Under the pieces are notes generated by a model that saw nothing but the letters and a program-made list of their open reading frames with translations, did not search any database and was not told the DNA's origin. A DNA stretch of 64,000 nucleotides from positions 1 through 64,000 of the forward strand of contig CAYVIB010000003.1 in the NCBI GenBank assembly GCA_964451365.1, written 5' to 3'. The DNA is from CAYVIB01 sp964451365. GTDB taxonomy: Bacteria > Pseudomonadota > Gammaproteobacteria > Pseudomonadales > Cellvibrionaceae. The position numbers and the translations under genes were made by a program. Shown here in pieces: positions 42,402-51,374 of this stretch (position 1 is the stretch's first letter; the number at the start of each line of letters is the position of its first letter).

Positions 42402-43340
42402 CTAGGCGCGCTTGCCGCCGGTAATTTGCTCGTATACGGAAAGAATTTTTTCCGCGTAGGCGGGGTCAGTCGCATAACCTGCCTGTTGCAGTTCCTTCAG
42501 GTATTCGTCGCCATCTTTTGCTTGCAGCGCGCCCTGGTAATGCTCGCCGTTTTTAATCAGGTTGACGTAATCGCGGATGCTTTCGTCCACTGACGCATAC
42601 CGGCGAAACGCATCCAGTTCGGGTTTAAATGTTCCGTCCCGGTATTCCAGGGAACGAATATTCACGGATTCACCGTCCCAACGACTTCCCGCTTTAATAT
42701 TGAATAAATTGTTGCTGCTTTTACCATTGTCATCCGCAATCACGCGGCTACCCCAGCCGGTTTCCAGCGCGGCCTGGGCGACAATCAGTTCCGGTTCCAC
42801 CCCCAGTTCCCGAGCCGCCTTTTCCACTTTCGGCAGCAGCATATGTATAAATTCCTCTGGCGTGCCGCTGATACTTGCTCTTGTAACGCCGGCCTTTGTA
42901 GCCGCCTGGTCTAACGCGCTATTTTTTTCGCTGCCATTTTTTTCGGCGCTATTTTTTTCGGTGCTGGTCTCACCGGTACCGTGGCTTTCATCAGAACCAT
43001 AGGTCCGGCTCATCTGGCGATAAAGTGCTTCGGCAATACCGAGACCGTTGTTGTGCGCAAGCGTCAGGGACAACTGATGATCGTGCATATCGCGATAAAA
43101 CTCGCTCTCCTTGCTGTTAAACATACTGCCCTCTTCGAACACCGCGTTGGCGTTGCGCATGTTTTTCAACATCAGGTTAATAAACATGGATTCAAACTGC
43201 TGGGCAACTTTTTTCAGCGCGGCGTCCTTGTCAGTGCTGCCGCGCAGTTGTTGCAGACCGTTCAGGTCGATATAGACATCCGTTACCGCCGTGGCCGGTA
43301 CCGGGGATGACATCAATGAACCCGCGCCTGAAATACTCAT
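42402..43340 (-). CDS. flgJ: Rod-cap and peptidoglycan hydrolase FlgJ
   Basis: Caps rod assembly and opens the wall for the growing rod. The 312 residues have the N-terminal rod-binding domain (about 28-110: LKKVAQQFESMFINLMLKNM), a linker with repeated EKNS units (127-142) and a C-terminal glucosaminidase domain with catalytic Glu193 in AQAALETGWGSR. The linker is encoded by three 15-bp repeats, each with a run of seven A on the coding strand. Its ATG shares a base with the flgI stop. Confidence 0.96.
   Translation of the reverse strand: MSISGAGSLMSSPVPATAVTDVYIDLNGLQQLRGSTDKDAALKKVAQQFESMFINLMLKNMRNANAVFEEGSMFNSKESEFYRDMHDHQLSLTLAHNNGLGIAEALYRQMSRTYGSDESHGTGETSTEKNSAEKNGSEKNSALDQAATKAGVTRASISGTPEEFIHMLLPKVEKAARELGVEPELIVAQAALETGWGSRVIADDNGKSSNNLFNIKAGSRWDGESVNIRSLEYRDGTFKPELDAFRRYASVDESIRDYVNLIKNGEHYQGALQAKDGDEYLKELQQAGYATDPAYAEKILSVYEQITGGKRA
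42916..42960. repeat. Three tandem 15-bp repeats in flgJ
   Basis: Units 42916-42930, 42931-42945 and 42946-42960 differ by few bases (GCGCTATTTTTTTCG type). On the coding strand each reads CGAAAAAAATAGC-like and gives Glu-Lys-Asn-Ser. Change in unit number stays in frame; slippage in any A7 run would cut off the glucosaminidase domain. Confidence 0.85.
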
Positions 43341-44443
43341 CAGATCACCATAATTTCGGCTTTCAGGGCACCCGCCTGTTTCAGCGCTTCCAGGATGGCC
43401 ATCAAATCGCCCGGCGCGGCGCCGACATCGTTAACCGCGCGCACAATTTCGTTGAGTGTGGGGCCCGGTTTGAATTGGAACATCTGGCCGGACGCCTCCG
43501 ACACTTCCACCTGGCTTTCCGCCGCGACAACGGTTTCGCCCTGACCGAATTCGTTTGGCTGACTGATCTGCACATCTTCACGAATGGTAACCGTCAACGA
43601 GCCGTGGGTAATCGCCACCGGCGATACGCGCACATTCTGGCCAACAACAATAGTGCCGGTTCGCGAATTGATAATGACCTTGGCGGAAGCCTGGCCCGGA
43701 GTGACCTGAATATTTTCCAGCAACGACAGATAGTCGACCCGGTGCGCGGGATTTTTCGGCGCCTGCACCGCAATGGAAATGCCATCGAGAGGCATGGCGG
43801 TATCAGGGCCGACCATTTCATTGATACTGTCGGCAACGCGCTTGGCAGTGGTAAAGTCCGGCGTGTGCAAATTAAAAACAATGTGATCGTCGCCACCAAA
43901 CGTTGTCGGCACCGCGCGTTCCACCAATGCGCCATCCGGAATGCGACCGACGCTGGGGACATTAACGGTAATACTGGAACCATCCCGACCTTCCGCGCCG
44001 AATCCGCCAACCACCAGGTTACCCTGAGCAACGGCGTACACCTGCCCATCGACACCTTTTAAAGGTGTTAACAGCAGGCTGCCGCCACGCAGGCTTTTGG
44101 CGTTGGAAACGGAAGAAACGGTGATATCGATTTTCTGGCCCGGTTTGGCAAAGGGCGGCAATTCGGCATGCACGGCCACCGCCGCGACATTTTTTAACTG
44201 AAAACGCGCGCCCTGCGGCACGGTAATACCAAACTGTTTCAGCATCGATAAAAACGATTGCGTGGTGAAGGGGCTTTGGTTGGTCTGGTCACCGGTACCG
44301 TCGAGGCCGACCACCAGGCCGTAGCCCACCAACTGGTTAACCCGAACGCCTTCCACCGAGGCGATGTCCTTGATGCGTTCCGCGCTGGCGCCCAGCGACA
44401 TTAAAACGGCAGCAACAAATCCGGTTAGCAAGCGCATTGTCAT
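43340..44443 (-). CDS. flgI: Flagellar P-ring protein FlgI
   Basis: Periplasmic ring around the rod at the peptidoglycan layer. The 367 residues start with a signal peptide (LLTGFVAAVLMSLGASAERI) and carry the conserved VNQLVGYGLVVGLDGTGDQT and the C-terminal AVNDVGAAPGDLMAILEALK. Length is typical. It lies between flgH (14 bp) and flgJ (1-bp overlap); FlgA, encoded at 53397, is its assembly chaperone. Confidence 0.97.
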   Translation of the reverse strand: MTMRLLTGFVAAVLMSLGASAERIKDIASVEGVRVNQLVGYGLVVGLDGTGDQTNQSPFTTQSFLSMLKQFGITVPQGARFQLKNVAAVAVHAELPPFAKPGQKIDITVSSVSNAKSLRGGSLLLTPLKGVDGQVYAVAQGNLVVGGFGAEGRDGSSITVNVPSVGRIPDGALVERAVPTTFGGDDHIVFNLHTPDFTTAKRVADSINEMVGPDTAMPLDGISIAVQAPKNPAHRVDYLSLLENIQVTPGQASAKVIINSRTGTIVVGQNVRVSPVAITHGSLTVTIREDVQISQPNEFGQGETVVAAESQVEVSEASGQMFQFKPGPTLNEIVRAVNDVGAAPGDLMAILEALKQAGALKAEIMVI

Positions 44444-44457
44444 TATTTTTTCCTCTA

Positions 44458-45150
44458 CTAAAACGGCCAGATCGGGCTGTTGAAAAAGCGACTGACCCAG
44501 CCCATTTGTTGCGAATCGGCAAAATCGCCGGTACCGGAGTAAGTAATCCTTGCGTTTGCGATTTTGGTTGAAGAGACCATATTGTCCGGTGTGACATCGT
44601 CGGGGCGAACAAGACCACTGATACGGATATATTCGTTACCGCGATTGAGCGTCATCCATTTTTCGCCGCGAACAACCAGCGTGCCGTTTGGCAAGGTGTC
44701 GGTTACCGTGACGCTGATGGTTCCGGTCAGCTGATTGCTTTGGTCCGCATCCGCTTCACCGGTAAATTCGCGTTCCGCGCTCAAATCGACACCGAGCCCA
44801 AGTTCACCCAGTGAGGGCTCGGTACCCAAAACTGTCCCGGGCTGCACGGCTATTTCGTTATCCTTGATCATTTCAATGTTGGAGCTTTTGCGCGACGCGG
44901 TGCGCTCCTGCAACACGATAGTAATGATGTCGCCAATACGGGTCGCCTTACTATCGGCAAACAAGCCCATAGCCATGTTTTGCCGATACAGTGAACCGTT
45001 GGTTGCCGGCGCCGGCGCTTGCGAAGGGTTCATTACCGGCGCATAGTAGGGATCATCCGGTTTAACCGGTTGCTGTACTACGCAGCCGGAAAACAGCAGT
45101 ACCGCTGCTGTTATTAAACCCGGTTTGATCGCTGATACTATTGTTTTCAT
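44458..45150 (-). CDS. flgH: Flagellar L-ring lipoprotein FlgH
   Basis: Outer membrane ring of the basal body. 230 residues; lipoprotein signal with lipobox LFSGC (Cys at about 23), then the conserved SLYRQNMAMGLFADSKATRI and IGDIITIVLQERTASRKSS. C-terminus AQMGWVSRFFNSPIWPF-like region (QQMGWVSRFFNSPIWPF) ends as in other FlgH. Located between flgG and flgI. Confidence 0.96.
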   Translation of the reverse strand: MKTIVSAIKPGLITAAVLLFSGCVVQQPVKPDDPYYAPVMNPSQAPAPATNGSLYRQNMAMGLFADSKATRIGDIITIVLQERTASRKSSNIEMIKDNEIAVQPGTVLGTEPSLGELGLGVDLSAEREFTGEADADQSNQLTGTISVTVTDTLPNGTLVVRGEKWMTLNRGNEYIRISGLVRPDDVTPDNMVSSTKIANARITYSGTGDFADSQQMGWVSRFFNSPIWPF

Positions 45151-45181
45151 TTTTACTTGACGTTGATTCGATTTAATTTAA

Positions 45182-45967
45182 TTAGAGATTTTGCGTCACG
45201 TACTGCAGCATCTGGTCCGCGGTGGAAACCACTTTGGAATTCATTTCGTAGGCGCGTTGGGTGGTAATCATATTTACCATTTCCTGCACGATATCGACGT
45301 TGGAGTTTTCCAGCATGCCCTGTTTAACCTGGCCCAGGCCGTTTTCGCCTGGTGTTCCCTGGATGGGGTCACCGCTGGCCGCCGTCTCGACAAAAAGGTT
45401 GCCGCCAATCGCCTGCAAGCCGGCGGGGTTAACAAAATCCACCAGTTGGATATTTCCCAGGTTCTGGCCGTCCGGCTGGCCGATAATATTGGCAGTCACG
45501 ATGCCATCGGTGCTGATGGAAATACTCGATGCGTCTTCCGGCACGGTAATATTCGGTTCAAGCAACAAACCATTGGCGTTGACAATCTGGCCTTCGCCAT
45601 CCAGGTGCAGTTGACCGTCACGCGTGTAGGCAATGGTGCCATCCGGTTGCAGTATCTGCAGGAACCCTCTTCCATCAATCGCCACATCCAGCGATTGATT
45701 GGTAACTTGCAGGCTACCCTCGGTAAATTGTTTTTGCGTACCCGCAACCCGCACACCGGTACCCAGTTGCAGGCCCGAGGGCAGTTGGGTTTCCTCGGTG
45801 GTTTGCGAACCGGGCTGGCGTTGAATTTGATAAAGCAAATCTTCAAATACCGCTCGATCGCGTTTAAACCCGACGGTTGAAGCGTTTGCCAGATTATTGG
45901 CAACCGTGGTGAGTTGCGTATCCTGGGCAGCCAGTCCCGTTTTACTGACATAAAGTGCTGCGTGCAT
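45182..45967 (-). CDS. flgG: Distal rod protein FlgG
   Basis: Forms the distal rod. 261 residues, standard length. N-terminal rod motif (LYVSKTGLAAQDTQLTTVAN then NLANASTVGFKRDRAVFED) and C-terminal MLENSNVDIVQEMVNMITTQ and RAYEMNSKVVSTADQMLQYV are all conserved. Part of the flgFGHIJKL unit, 55 bp after flgF. Confidence 0.97.
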   Translation of the reverse strand: MHAALYVSKTGLAAQDTQLTTVANNLANASTVGFKRDRAVFEDLLYQIQRQPGSQTTEETQLPSGLQLGTGVRVAGTQKQFTEGSLQVTNQSLDVAIDGRGFLQILQPDGTIAYTRDGQLHLDGEGQIVNANGLLLEPNITVPEDASSISISTDGIVTANIIGQPDGQNLGNIQLVDFVNPAGLQAIGGNLFVETAASGDPIQGTPGENGLGQVKQGMLENSNVDIVQEMVNMITTQRAYEMNSKVVSTADQMLQYVTQNL

Positions 45968-46022
45968 AATTTACCTCGTCAACCGTTTTTATTTTGCTGA
46001 AAATTTATTTAAATGATTTAAA

Positions 46023-46769
46023 TCAGGTGGTTTGCAATAGCCGTGCCGAACTTTCGGAATTCTCTTTTGCGTTCTGCATTATCTTCACTTGCATCTCGTA
46101 CTGACGCGCCAGTTCCAGAATACTTGTCAGCTCGTTGACGGCATTGACGTTACTGCTTTCCAGCGAACCGGAAGCGACGCGCACACGCGCATCCGGCGCA
46201 ACCTCGCCATCCGGCACGCGCTGCCGAATTAAACCGTCTTCGGATTTCACCAGTGTCTCGACCGGCAGATTAACAAGCTTGATTCTGTCGACCTGAACGA
46301 TGGCATCCTTGTTTTGGCCCAACGGAATAATGCTGATGGTGCCGTCAATCGCAATATCGATTTTTTCGGATTCAGGAATGGCAACCGGACCACCATTGCC
46401 GATGACCGGCAAACCGTTGCCGGTTCGCAACATGCCGAGGCTGTCCACATACAACGAGCCGGCACGCGTGTAAGCTTCCTGCCCGTCAGGTGCCTGCACG
46501 GCAATAAAACCTTCGCCGTCAACGGCAATATCCAGGTCGCGACCGGTGCGTATCATTGATCCCTCGGCAAAATTAGTGGCCGGCATTTCCGCCAGCGCGT
46601 ACGCCCGCGTGGGATGTCCGTCGCCGTAGTACACGCCCATGCTGCGCGCCTGGGCGAAATCCGCTTTAAAGCCAGTGGTGTTGATATTGGCGAGATTATT
46701 GGAATGTACTGCCTGGGCAAGCATGTTGTGCTTGGCACCGGTCATGGCGACGTAAAGCGCTTTATCCAT
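46023..46769 (-). CDS. flgF: Proximal rod protein FlgF
   Basis: Proximal rod protein of 248 residues with N-terminal LYVAMTGAKHNMLAQAVHSN and NLANINTTGFKADFAQARSM and C-terminal LESSNVNAVNELTSILELAR. First gene of the second flg transcription unit: a GGAG ribosome binding site precedes the ATG and a sigma-54 promoter lies about 50-60 bp upstream, after the terminator of flgBCDE. Confidence 0.96.
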   Translation of the reverse strand: MDKALYVAMTGAKHNMLAQAVHSNNLANINTTGFKADFAQARSMGVYYGDGHPTRAYALAEMPATNFAEGSMIRTGRDLDIAVDGEGFIAVQAPDGQEAYTRAGSLYVDSLGMLRTGNGLPVIGNGGPVAIPESEKIDIAIDGTISIIPLGQNKDAIVQVDRIKLVNLPVETLVKSEDGLIRQRVPDGEVAPDARVRVASGSLESSNVNAVNELTSILELARQYEMQVKIMQNAKENSESSARLLQTT

Positions 46770-46816
46770 ATCTGCTCCGTTAAAAAACCGTCATTTGGAT
46801 TGATTAACAGGGTATG

Positions 46817-46832
46817 AGCAATAAGAGTGCCA
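46817..46832 (-). promoter_or_regulatory. Sigma-54 promoter of flgFGHIJKL
   Basis: Minus strand TGGCACTCTTATTGCT matches TGGCAC-N5-TTGCW fully. Predicted initiation is near 46805. A one-mismatch activator motif (AAATCGGCAA, 46846-46855) lies only about 14 bp beyond the -24 element, closer than usual for an enhancer. Confidence 0.85.
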
Positions 46833-46889
46833 GAAGCTGAAAATAAAATCGGCAAAAAAGGTTATCGGGAGAGGAGCGCATGAAAGATT

Positions 46890-46930
46890 AAAAATAAAAA
46901 AACCGGTGGGCTCCAATCGCGCACCGGTTA
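46890..46930 (-). terminator. Intrinsic terminator of flgBCDE
   Basis: On the minus strand AACCGGTG pairs with CACCGGTT around a 13-base loop and is followed by TTTTTTTATTTTT, a standard Rho-independent terminator 26 bp after the flgE stop. It separates flgBCDE from flgF and its promoter. Confidence 0.85.
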
Positions 46931-46955
46931 GAAAGAATTGGCTTCTTTCGCGTAA

Positions 46956-49397
46956 CTAACGAAGATTGATAATCGTCTGCGTTACCTGATCGGCGGTTTC
47001 GATGGTTTTCGCGCTCGCCTGGAAGTTTCGCTGGGCGATAATCAGGTTAACCAACTGTTCCGAAAGATCCACGTTGGACTCTTCCAGCGCGCCGGACTGG
47101 ATCGCACCGAGGGAGGCACTGCCGGGCGCGCCGATGTTAGGCGGACCGGATTGGAAATTTTCCGCCCACATGGTGTCACCCACCGGTTGCAAACCTTCCT
47201 GGTTGGCAAAATCCGCCAGCACAAGTTGACCCAGTACCTGCGATTCACCATTGGTGAAGCGCGCGAATATCATGCCGTTGTCATCGATGTTCAGGCCGGA
47301 CAACCGACCGGTGGCATAACCGTCCTGGTCGATATCGTTCACCGAAAACTCCGACCCGAACTGTGTGGTACCAGTCAGGTCCATGACAAAGTTGGAACTG
47401 GTCGGTGGATCGGGAATGGTGGCGGTACCACCGGCCAGGACGTTGAGCGGACCGAGGGCGCCGTTCGGCCGGCCATCGACATCGCGCGGCACCCAATTGG
47501 AAATCAGGATATCTTCACTCAACGTCGCATTCAGGGACCCGTCCTCGTTAAAGTGGATGTTATATCCGGCGCGGGTCGGCACGGTATTCTGGGGCGGCGG
47601 CAAGGAAGTGTCCGGGTCACCCACATCCTGTCCGTCAATCTGGACATACATAACCCAGTGGTTGGGCGATGTGGTGGGATCGGCCGGATTGTAATTCTGC
47701 CTGACGAAATACTGTGTCATCACATGCGGGTTGCCGAGACTGTCGTAGATCGTCATGGACGTCGCGCTGTTATAGGTCGACTGGTCCGCCGGATCAAATT
47801 CATTGATCACCATGGGTGAAAATTCGGTTGGCCCGATCGGCTGAAATAAGCCTGTGGAAGGCGGATCGGCATTATCAATCGCGTAACCTTCGTCGAGCAC
47901 AATGGCTATTGATCCGCCTACCACAATGGAGTTTGTTTCGGCATCATAATTACCCGCGCCCACACCATCGCTTGCGGCATCCACTTCCAGCACCTGCGAG
48001 GGAGCATCCGGATCGCCCTGAACGGTAACGGAGTCACCGTCATTAAGGCTGGAAATGGCAATTTCAATATCGTCCCCCACGGTGGATGAAATCCGCAGCG
48101 AGGTAGCGGTGCTGTCCAGTTCGGCGGTGATACCCGGCAGCGTTGAATTGGTCAGGTTGTTGATTTCCGCTTCCAGGCCGGCCAGCGTATCACTGGTCAG
48201 ATCGAGCCCATTGATCGTCAGCGTCATCATGCCGAGGGGGTTGTTGTAGGCGGACAGGGTCAATTCCGTGGTTGCGGTTGCCGACACCCCCGGCAGCGCG
48301 TTTAATTCGGATGCGGTCGCCGCCGCCGTGGAACCGGCCTGGCTGGTGTAGGTCACCACTTCGCCGTCCGGATCGATAATATCAAGGGACTGTTGCGGAT
48401 AACCATTGGACACCGACGGAATACCGGCAACGGACGCCGGCGCCGGGTTCAAACCCAGTTGTGCGGCGTTCGCGGTTTGATTGAGGATACTGATCTGGGA
48501 ATTCTCCCCTTCCTGCAGCGCGGTAAATTCCAGCCGGTAATTTCCACCACCGAGATCCACCGCGTTGGCAACCGCATCGATGGGCGTCTGCGGCGCGGGG
48601 GGAGAGAAAATCTGGGAATTGATAATGCTTGCCAGCGTACGCAGATCGTTAAATGTACCTATGGTGGCCGGAACACCCGCGGCGGCATCCAGGCTGATAC
48701 TGACGGTACCGTTATTGCCGGACGCCGCTCCGGTCATTTGTATATCGAAATCCATTGGCGTGGTATTGAAGTTGTTCGCCAACGGCAGATTAAAGGTGTT
48801 GCCGGTCAGCGTCGTTGTCGTGGCTGTCTGCAGCCCGGCCTGGGCCACACCCACCGCATTGCCCTCGGTGACGAAGCCGTTACCTACCATTTGTAAAACC
48901 GGTTCGGTCGAATCGAGATTCACCTGCGATTCAACTGACGTGGTCGGACGCGGTGCCAGACTGGCGGTTTCCAGCCGGATATCGCCCCGAATCCCGTTCA
49001 AATTACCTTGTGAGTCAGCAGAAAAACCTTGCAAGCGCGCGTTGGAGTTGTTGACGATATACCCCTGGTTATCCAGGCCGAAGGTTCCGGCGCGGGTAAA
49101 CAGGGTTTCCCCGTCGCGATTGACAACGAAGAACCCGTTGCCGTTAATCGCCAGGTCCAGTTCATTTTCGGTAAAGCCGATATTGCCCTGGGTGAAACGC
49201 TGGGTGACGGCCTGGATCTGCACGCCGCTGCCAACCGAATTCGATCCGGCTCCGAGAACCGAAGTCGCGTAGACATCGCCGAATTCCGCACGAGAGGACT
49301 TGAAGCCGGTGGTCGACGCATTGGCAATATTGTTGCCCGTGATGGAAAGTTCACGTGACGCCGCACGAATTCCACTTAACGCTGTATCAAAAGGCAT
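46956..49397 (-). CDS. flgE: Flagellar hook protein FlgE, long form
   Basis: Hook subunit of 813 residues (about 400-470 in most gammaproteobacteria). Conserved ends: FDTALSGIRAASRELSITGN then NIANASTTGFKSSRAEFGDV at the N-terminus and LEESNVDLSEQLVNLIIAQR then NFQASAKTIETADQVTQTII at the C-terminus. The enlarged middle contains flagellin-type modules (LAGLEAEINNLTNSTLPGIT, LNALPGVSATATTELTLSAY) and the FlaE-like domain (SATSMTIYDSLGNPHVMTQY). Last in the flgBCDE unit, followed by a terminator. Confidence 0.95.
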   Translation of the reverse strand: MPFDTALSGIRAASRELSITGNNIANASTTGFKSSRAEFGDVYATSVLGAGSNSVGSGVQIQAVTQRFTQGNIGFTENELDLAINGNGFFVVNRDGETLFTRAGTFGLDNQGYIVNNSNARLQGFSADSQGNLNGIRGDIRLETASLAPRPTTSVESQVNLDSTEPVLQMVGNGFVTEGNAVGVAQAGLQTATTTTLTGNTFNLPLANNFNTTPMDFDIQMTGAASGNNGTVSISLDAAAGVPATIGTFNDLRTLASIINSQIFSPPAPQTPIDAVANAVDLGGGNYRLEFTALQEGENSQISILNQTANAAQLGLNPAPASVAGIPSVSNGYPQQSLDIIDPDGEVVTYTSQAGSTAAATASELNALPGVSATATTELTLSAYNNPLGMMTLTINGLDLTSDTLAGLEAEINNLTNSTLPGITAELDSTATSLRISSTVGDDIEIAISSLNDGDSVTVQGDPDAPSQVLEVDAASDGVGAGNYDAETNSIVVGGSIAIVLDEGYAIDNADPPSTGLFQPIGPTEFSPMVINEFDPADQSTYNSATSMTIYDSLGNPHVMTQYFVRQNYNPADPTTSPNHWVMYVQIDGQDVGDPDTSLPPPQNTVPTRAGYNIHFNEDGSLNATLSEDILISNWVPRDVDGRPNGALGPLNVLAGGTATIPDPPTSSNFVMDLTGTTQFGSEFSVNDIDQDGYATGRLSGLNIDDNGMIFARFTNGESQVLGQLVLADFANQEGLQPVGDTMWAENFQSGPPNIGAPGSASLGAIQSGALEESNVDLSEQLVNLIIAQRNFQASAKTIETADQVTQTIINLR

Positions 49398-49442
49398 AAC
49401 TCTCTCCTGCTCTTGCTAAAAATTTTTTATTTGATTGAACGG

Positions 49443-50171
49443 CTAATTGAACTGCTTGACGTCCGCCAGGCTGACCGCACCCACGCCGGCAAGATTCAAA
49501 GTCAAATTGCCGTTGGGCCCGACAGTGACGCTGTTAACGTTTGCACTCAATGCCGTTTCCAGTTCTGTTTTTTCACCTTCAACGCTGGTTGTTACTTCAA
49601 AGCGATAGACACCCGGCGGTACACCTTCGGCATGACTGCTGCTCCATTCGAGCGGTTCGCCATTCACTTCCGCGTGCAGGCCGTCCCAACGCAGTACCAT
49701 TTCACCGGCCGGTTGCGGGCCAACGGAAATCTGGTCCACCAGCGATCCCGCCTCGCTGTAAATATTGATCAGCATATCCCCGGTGCTGGCCGGCACATCG
49801 ATACTCGCGCTCACCACACCACCATTTGCCAATTGGGTTTGATCCGTCGGTACCGTTACAGAGCGGCCCACAAGTGTCGATGCCTGCAAGGCCTGGTTGG
49901 CGACAAAGCTGTTGGTAAAACTGCTGAAATTATTGTTCAGGCGATCGAGACTCTCCACCGAACTGAATTGCGCCAGCTGCGCGATAAATTCGGAATTTTC
50001 CTGCGGGCTCAAAGGGTCCTGGTTTTCCAGCTGAGTAATCATCAACTGAAGAAAAGCGCTCTGGCCCAGTTCGTTACCTTTTTTCTCGTCTTCCTGCTTG
50101 CGGGCGATGGAAAAATCGCTGAAAACACTGTTACTGGAAGCACTGTTGCCTGTGGCGGAGATATCGTTCAT
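49443..50171 (-). CDS. flgD: Hook assembly scaffold FlgD
   Basis: Caps the growing hook. 242 residues; the N-terminal FlgD motif LGQSAFLQLMITQLENQDPL and PQENSEFIAQLAQFSSVESL is followed by a tudor-like and a FlgD_ig (FLG-Ig) domain with LRWDGLHAEVNGEPLE. Typical length. It lies 36 bp after flgC. Confidence 0.96.
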   Translation of the reverse strand: MNDISATGNSASSNSVFSDFSIARKQEDEKKGNELGQSAFLQLMITQLENQDPLSPQENSEFIAQLAQFSSVESLDRLNNNFSSFTNSFVANQALQASTLVGRSVTVPTDQTQLANGGVVSASIDVPASTGDMLINIYSEAGSLVDQISVGPQPAGEMVLRWDGLHAEVNGEPLEWSSSHAEGVPPGVYRFEVTTSVEGEKTELETALSANVNSVTVGPNGNLTLNLAGVGAVSLADVKQFN

Positions 50172-50207
50172 CGTCGTCGCATCCTCAAGGATTTACCGGG
50201 TTCCGAC

Positions 50208-50642
50208 TTACTGGCCCAGTGTCAGCACACGCTGCATCATTTGTTTGGCTGAATTCATGACTTCCACATTCACCTGGAACGAACGAGAAGCGGAAATCAT
50301 ATTCGTCATCTCCTCAACGATATTGACGTTGGGATAGTAGACATAACCGTCCTGGTCTGCTTCCGGGTGCTGGGGCTCGTAACGTTTTTGCAGCGGAGCA
50401 TCGCTCTCGACAATTCCCATCACCCCCACGCCCACGGATTCCTCACTGGCCGGGTTGCCATAGCCACCGCCCATCATCGCCGACTGGACCGCGGCGAAAA
50501 CAGGATGCCGACCGCGATAAACACGGTCCGCGCTGGAGCTGGCCGATTCGGCGTTGGCAATATTGCTTGCGGTGGTGTTCAGGCGAATGCTTTGGGCATT
50601 CATTCCGGAACCGGCAACGTCAAATATGCTGGATAAACTCAT
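50208..50642 (-). CDS. flgC: Proximal rod protein FlgC
   Basis: Rod protein of 144 residues: SSIFDVAGSGMNAQSIRLNT and TASNIANAESASSSADRVYR at the N-terminus, YYPNVNIVEEMTNMISASRS near the C-terminus. Follows flgB by 15 bp. Confidence 0.96.
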   Translation of the reverse strand: MSLSSIFDVAGSGMNAQSIRLNTTASNIANAESASSSADRVYRGRHPVFAAVQSAMMGGGYGNPASEESVGVGVMGIVESDAPLQKRYEPQHPEADQDGYVYYPNVNIVEEMTNMISASRSFQVNVEVMNSAKQMMQRVLTLGQ

Positions 50643-50657
50643 GATCTCGTCCCGCCG

Positions 50658-51062
50658 TTATTCGCCGGTAAGGGCCTTGGTCAAGCCCTTGAACCGGCTG
50701 TTTAAAAAAGTGAAACTGGCCTGGAATTCCAGGTTGTTTTTCATAAATTCCGCGTGCTCCACCTGCTCTTCCACGGTATTGCCGTCAATGGAGGGCTGGG
50801 TGGGAAGGCGGTAAAGGCGCTCGCTGCCCAAACTTTCCGTCTGGCTGAAATCAATATGTCCGCGATGGGTCGAGCGAAGCTGTACACCGTGGCCGGCATC
50901 ATTCATCCGCGCGCGCAGGGCGGCCTGGAAATCGATATCCCGCGCTTTGTAATTGGGTGTGTTGACGTTGGCCAGGTTGCTGGAAAGAACACCGGCGCGT
51001 TCCGCCCGTATCCGCAGCGCGGATTCGTGTAAGCCCAGAGCGTTTTGAAATGAAATTGCCAT
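50658..51062 (-). CDS. flgB: Proximal rod protein FlgB
   Basis: Rod protein of 134 residues from the ATG at 51062 (MAISFQNALGLHESALRIRA). The frame is open further upstream, but that extension would cross the sigma-54 promoter at 51135-51150 and is not family-like. The NLANVNTPNYKARDIDFQAA motif is conserved. First gene of flgBCDE. Confidence 0.96.
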   Translation of the reverse strand: MAISFQNALGLHESALRIRAERAGVLSSNLANVNTPNYKARDIDFQAALRARMNDAGHGVQLRSTHRGHIDFSQTESLGSERLYRLPTQPSIDGNTVEEQVEHAEFMKNNLEFQASFTFLNSRFKGLTKALTGE

Positions 51063-51134
51063 TATTCCGTACCTTGATTTTCTGTTTTTCATGGTGGGGA
51101 TGTTACCGCACAGAAGCCCCACGCAAAGGTGTAG

Positions 51135-51150
51135 TGCAACGCCTGTGCCA
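51135..51150 (-). promoter_or_regulatory. Sigma-54 promoter of flgBCDE
   Basis: Minus strand TGGCACAGGCGTTGCA is a perfect consensus match. Predicted initiation near 51123, about 60 bp before the flgB ATG. Confidence 0.9.
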
Positions 51151-51206
51151 AACAAAAAATTTAATTTAATCGATTGAAAATAAAGAAGTTTCCGTTTGCC
51201 GACCCG

Positions 51207-51281
51207 AAAGCGGCAATTCGATTCGAGAGGAAAGCGGCAAGGTTTTTCCGCTATAAAGGGAAGGGTTCGGCGAAACGGCAA
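51207..51281. promoter_or_regulatory. Putative FleR-type activator sites upstream of flgB
   Basis: AAAGCGGCAA occurs exactly at 51207-51216 and 51231-51240 (24 bp apart, same orientation), with a shorter AAACGGCAA at 51273-51281. They lie some 85-160 bp upstream of the predicted flgB start site. Confidence 0.65.
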
Positions 51282-51374
51282 AAATGGGCTGATAGCTGAA
51301 TGGCACTTACTTAAGAAGGTTTTGCTTAAAATCGCGATGGGAAATTTCGCTCGCGGATCAAGGCTTATGGCCGT

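Larger units (their letters stand above)
51063..51374. other. Regulatory region between flgB and cheR
   Basis: Contains the flgB leader, sigma-54 promoter (51135-51150) and activator motifs (51207-51281). The last 90 bp before the cheR stop hold no clear element. Confidence 0.7.
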
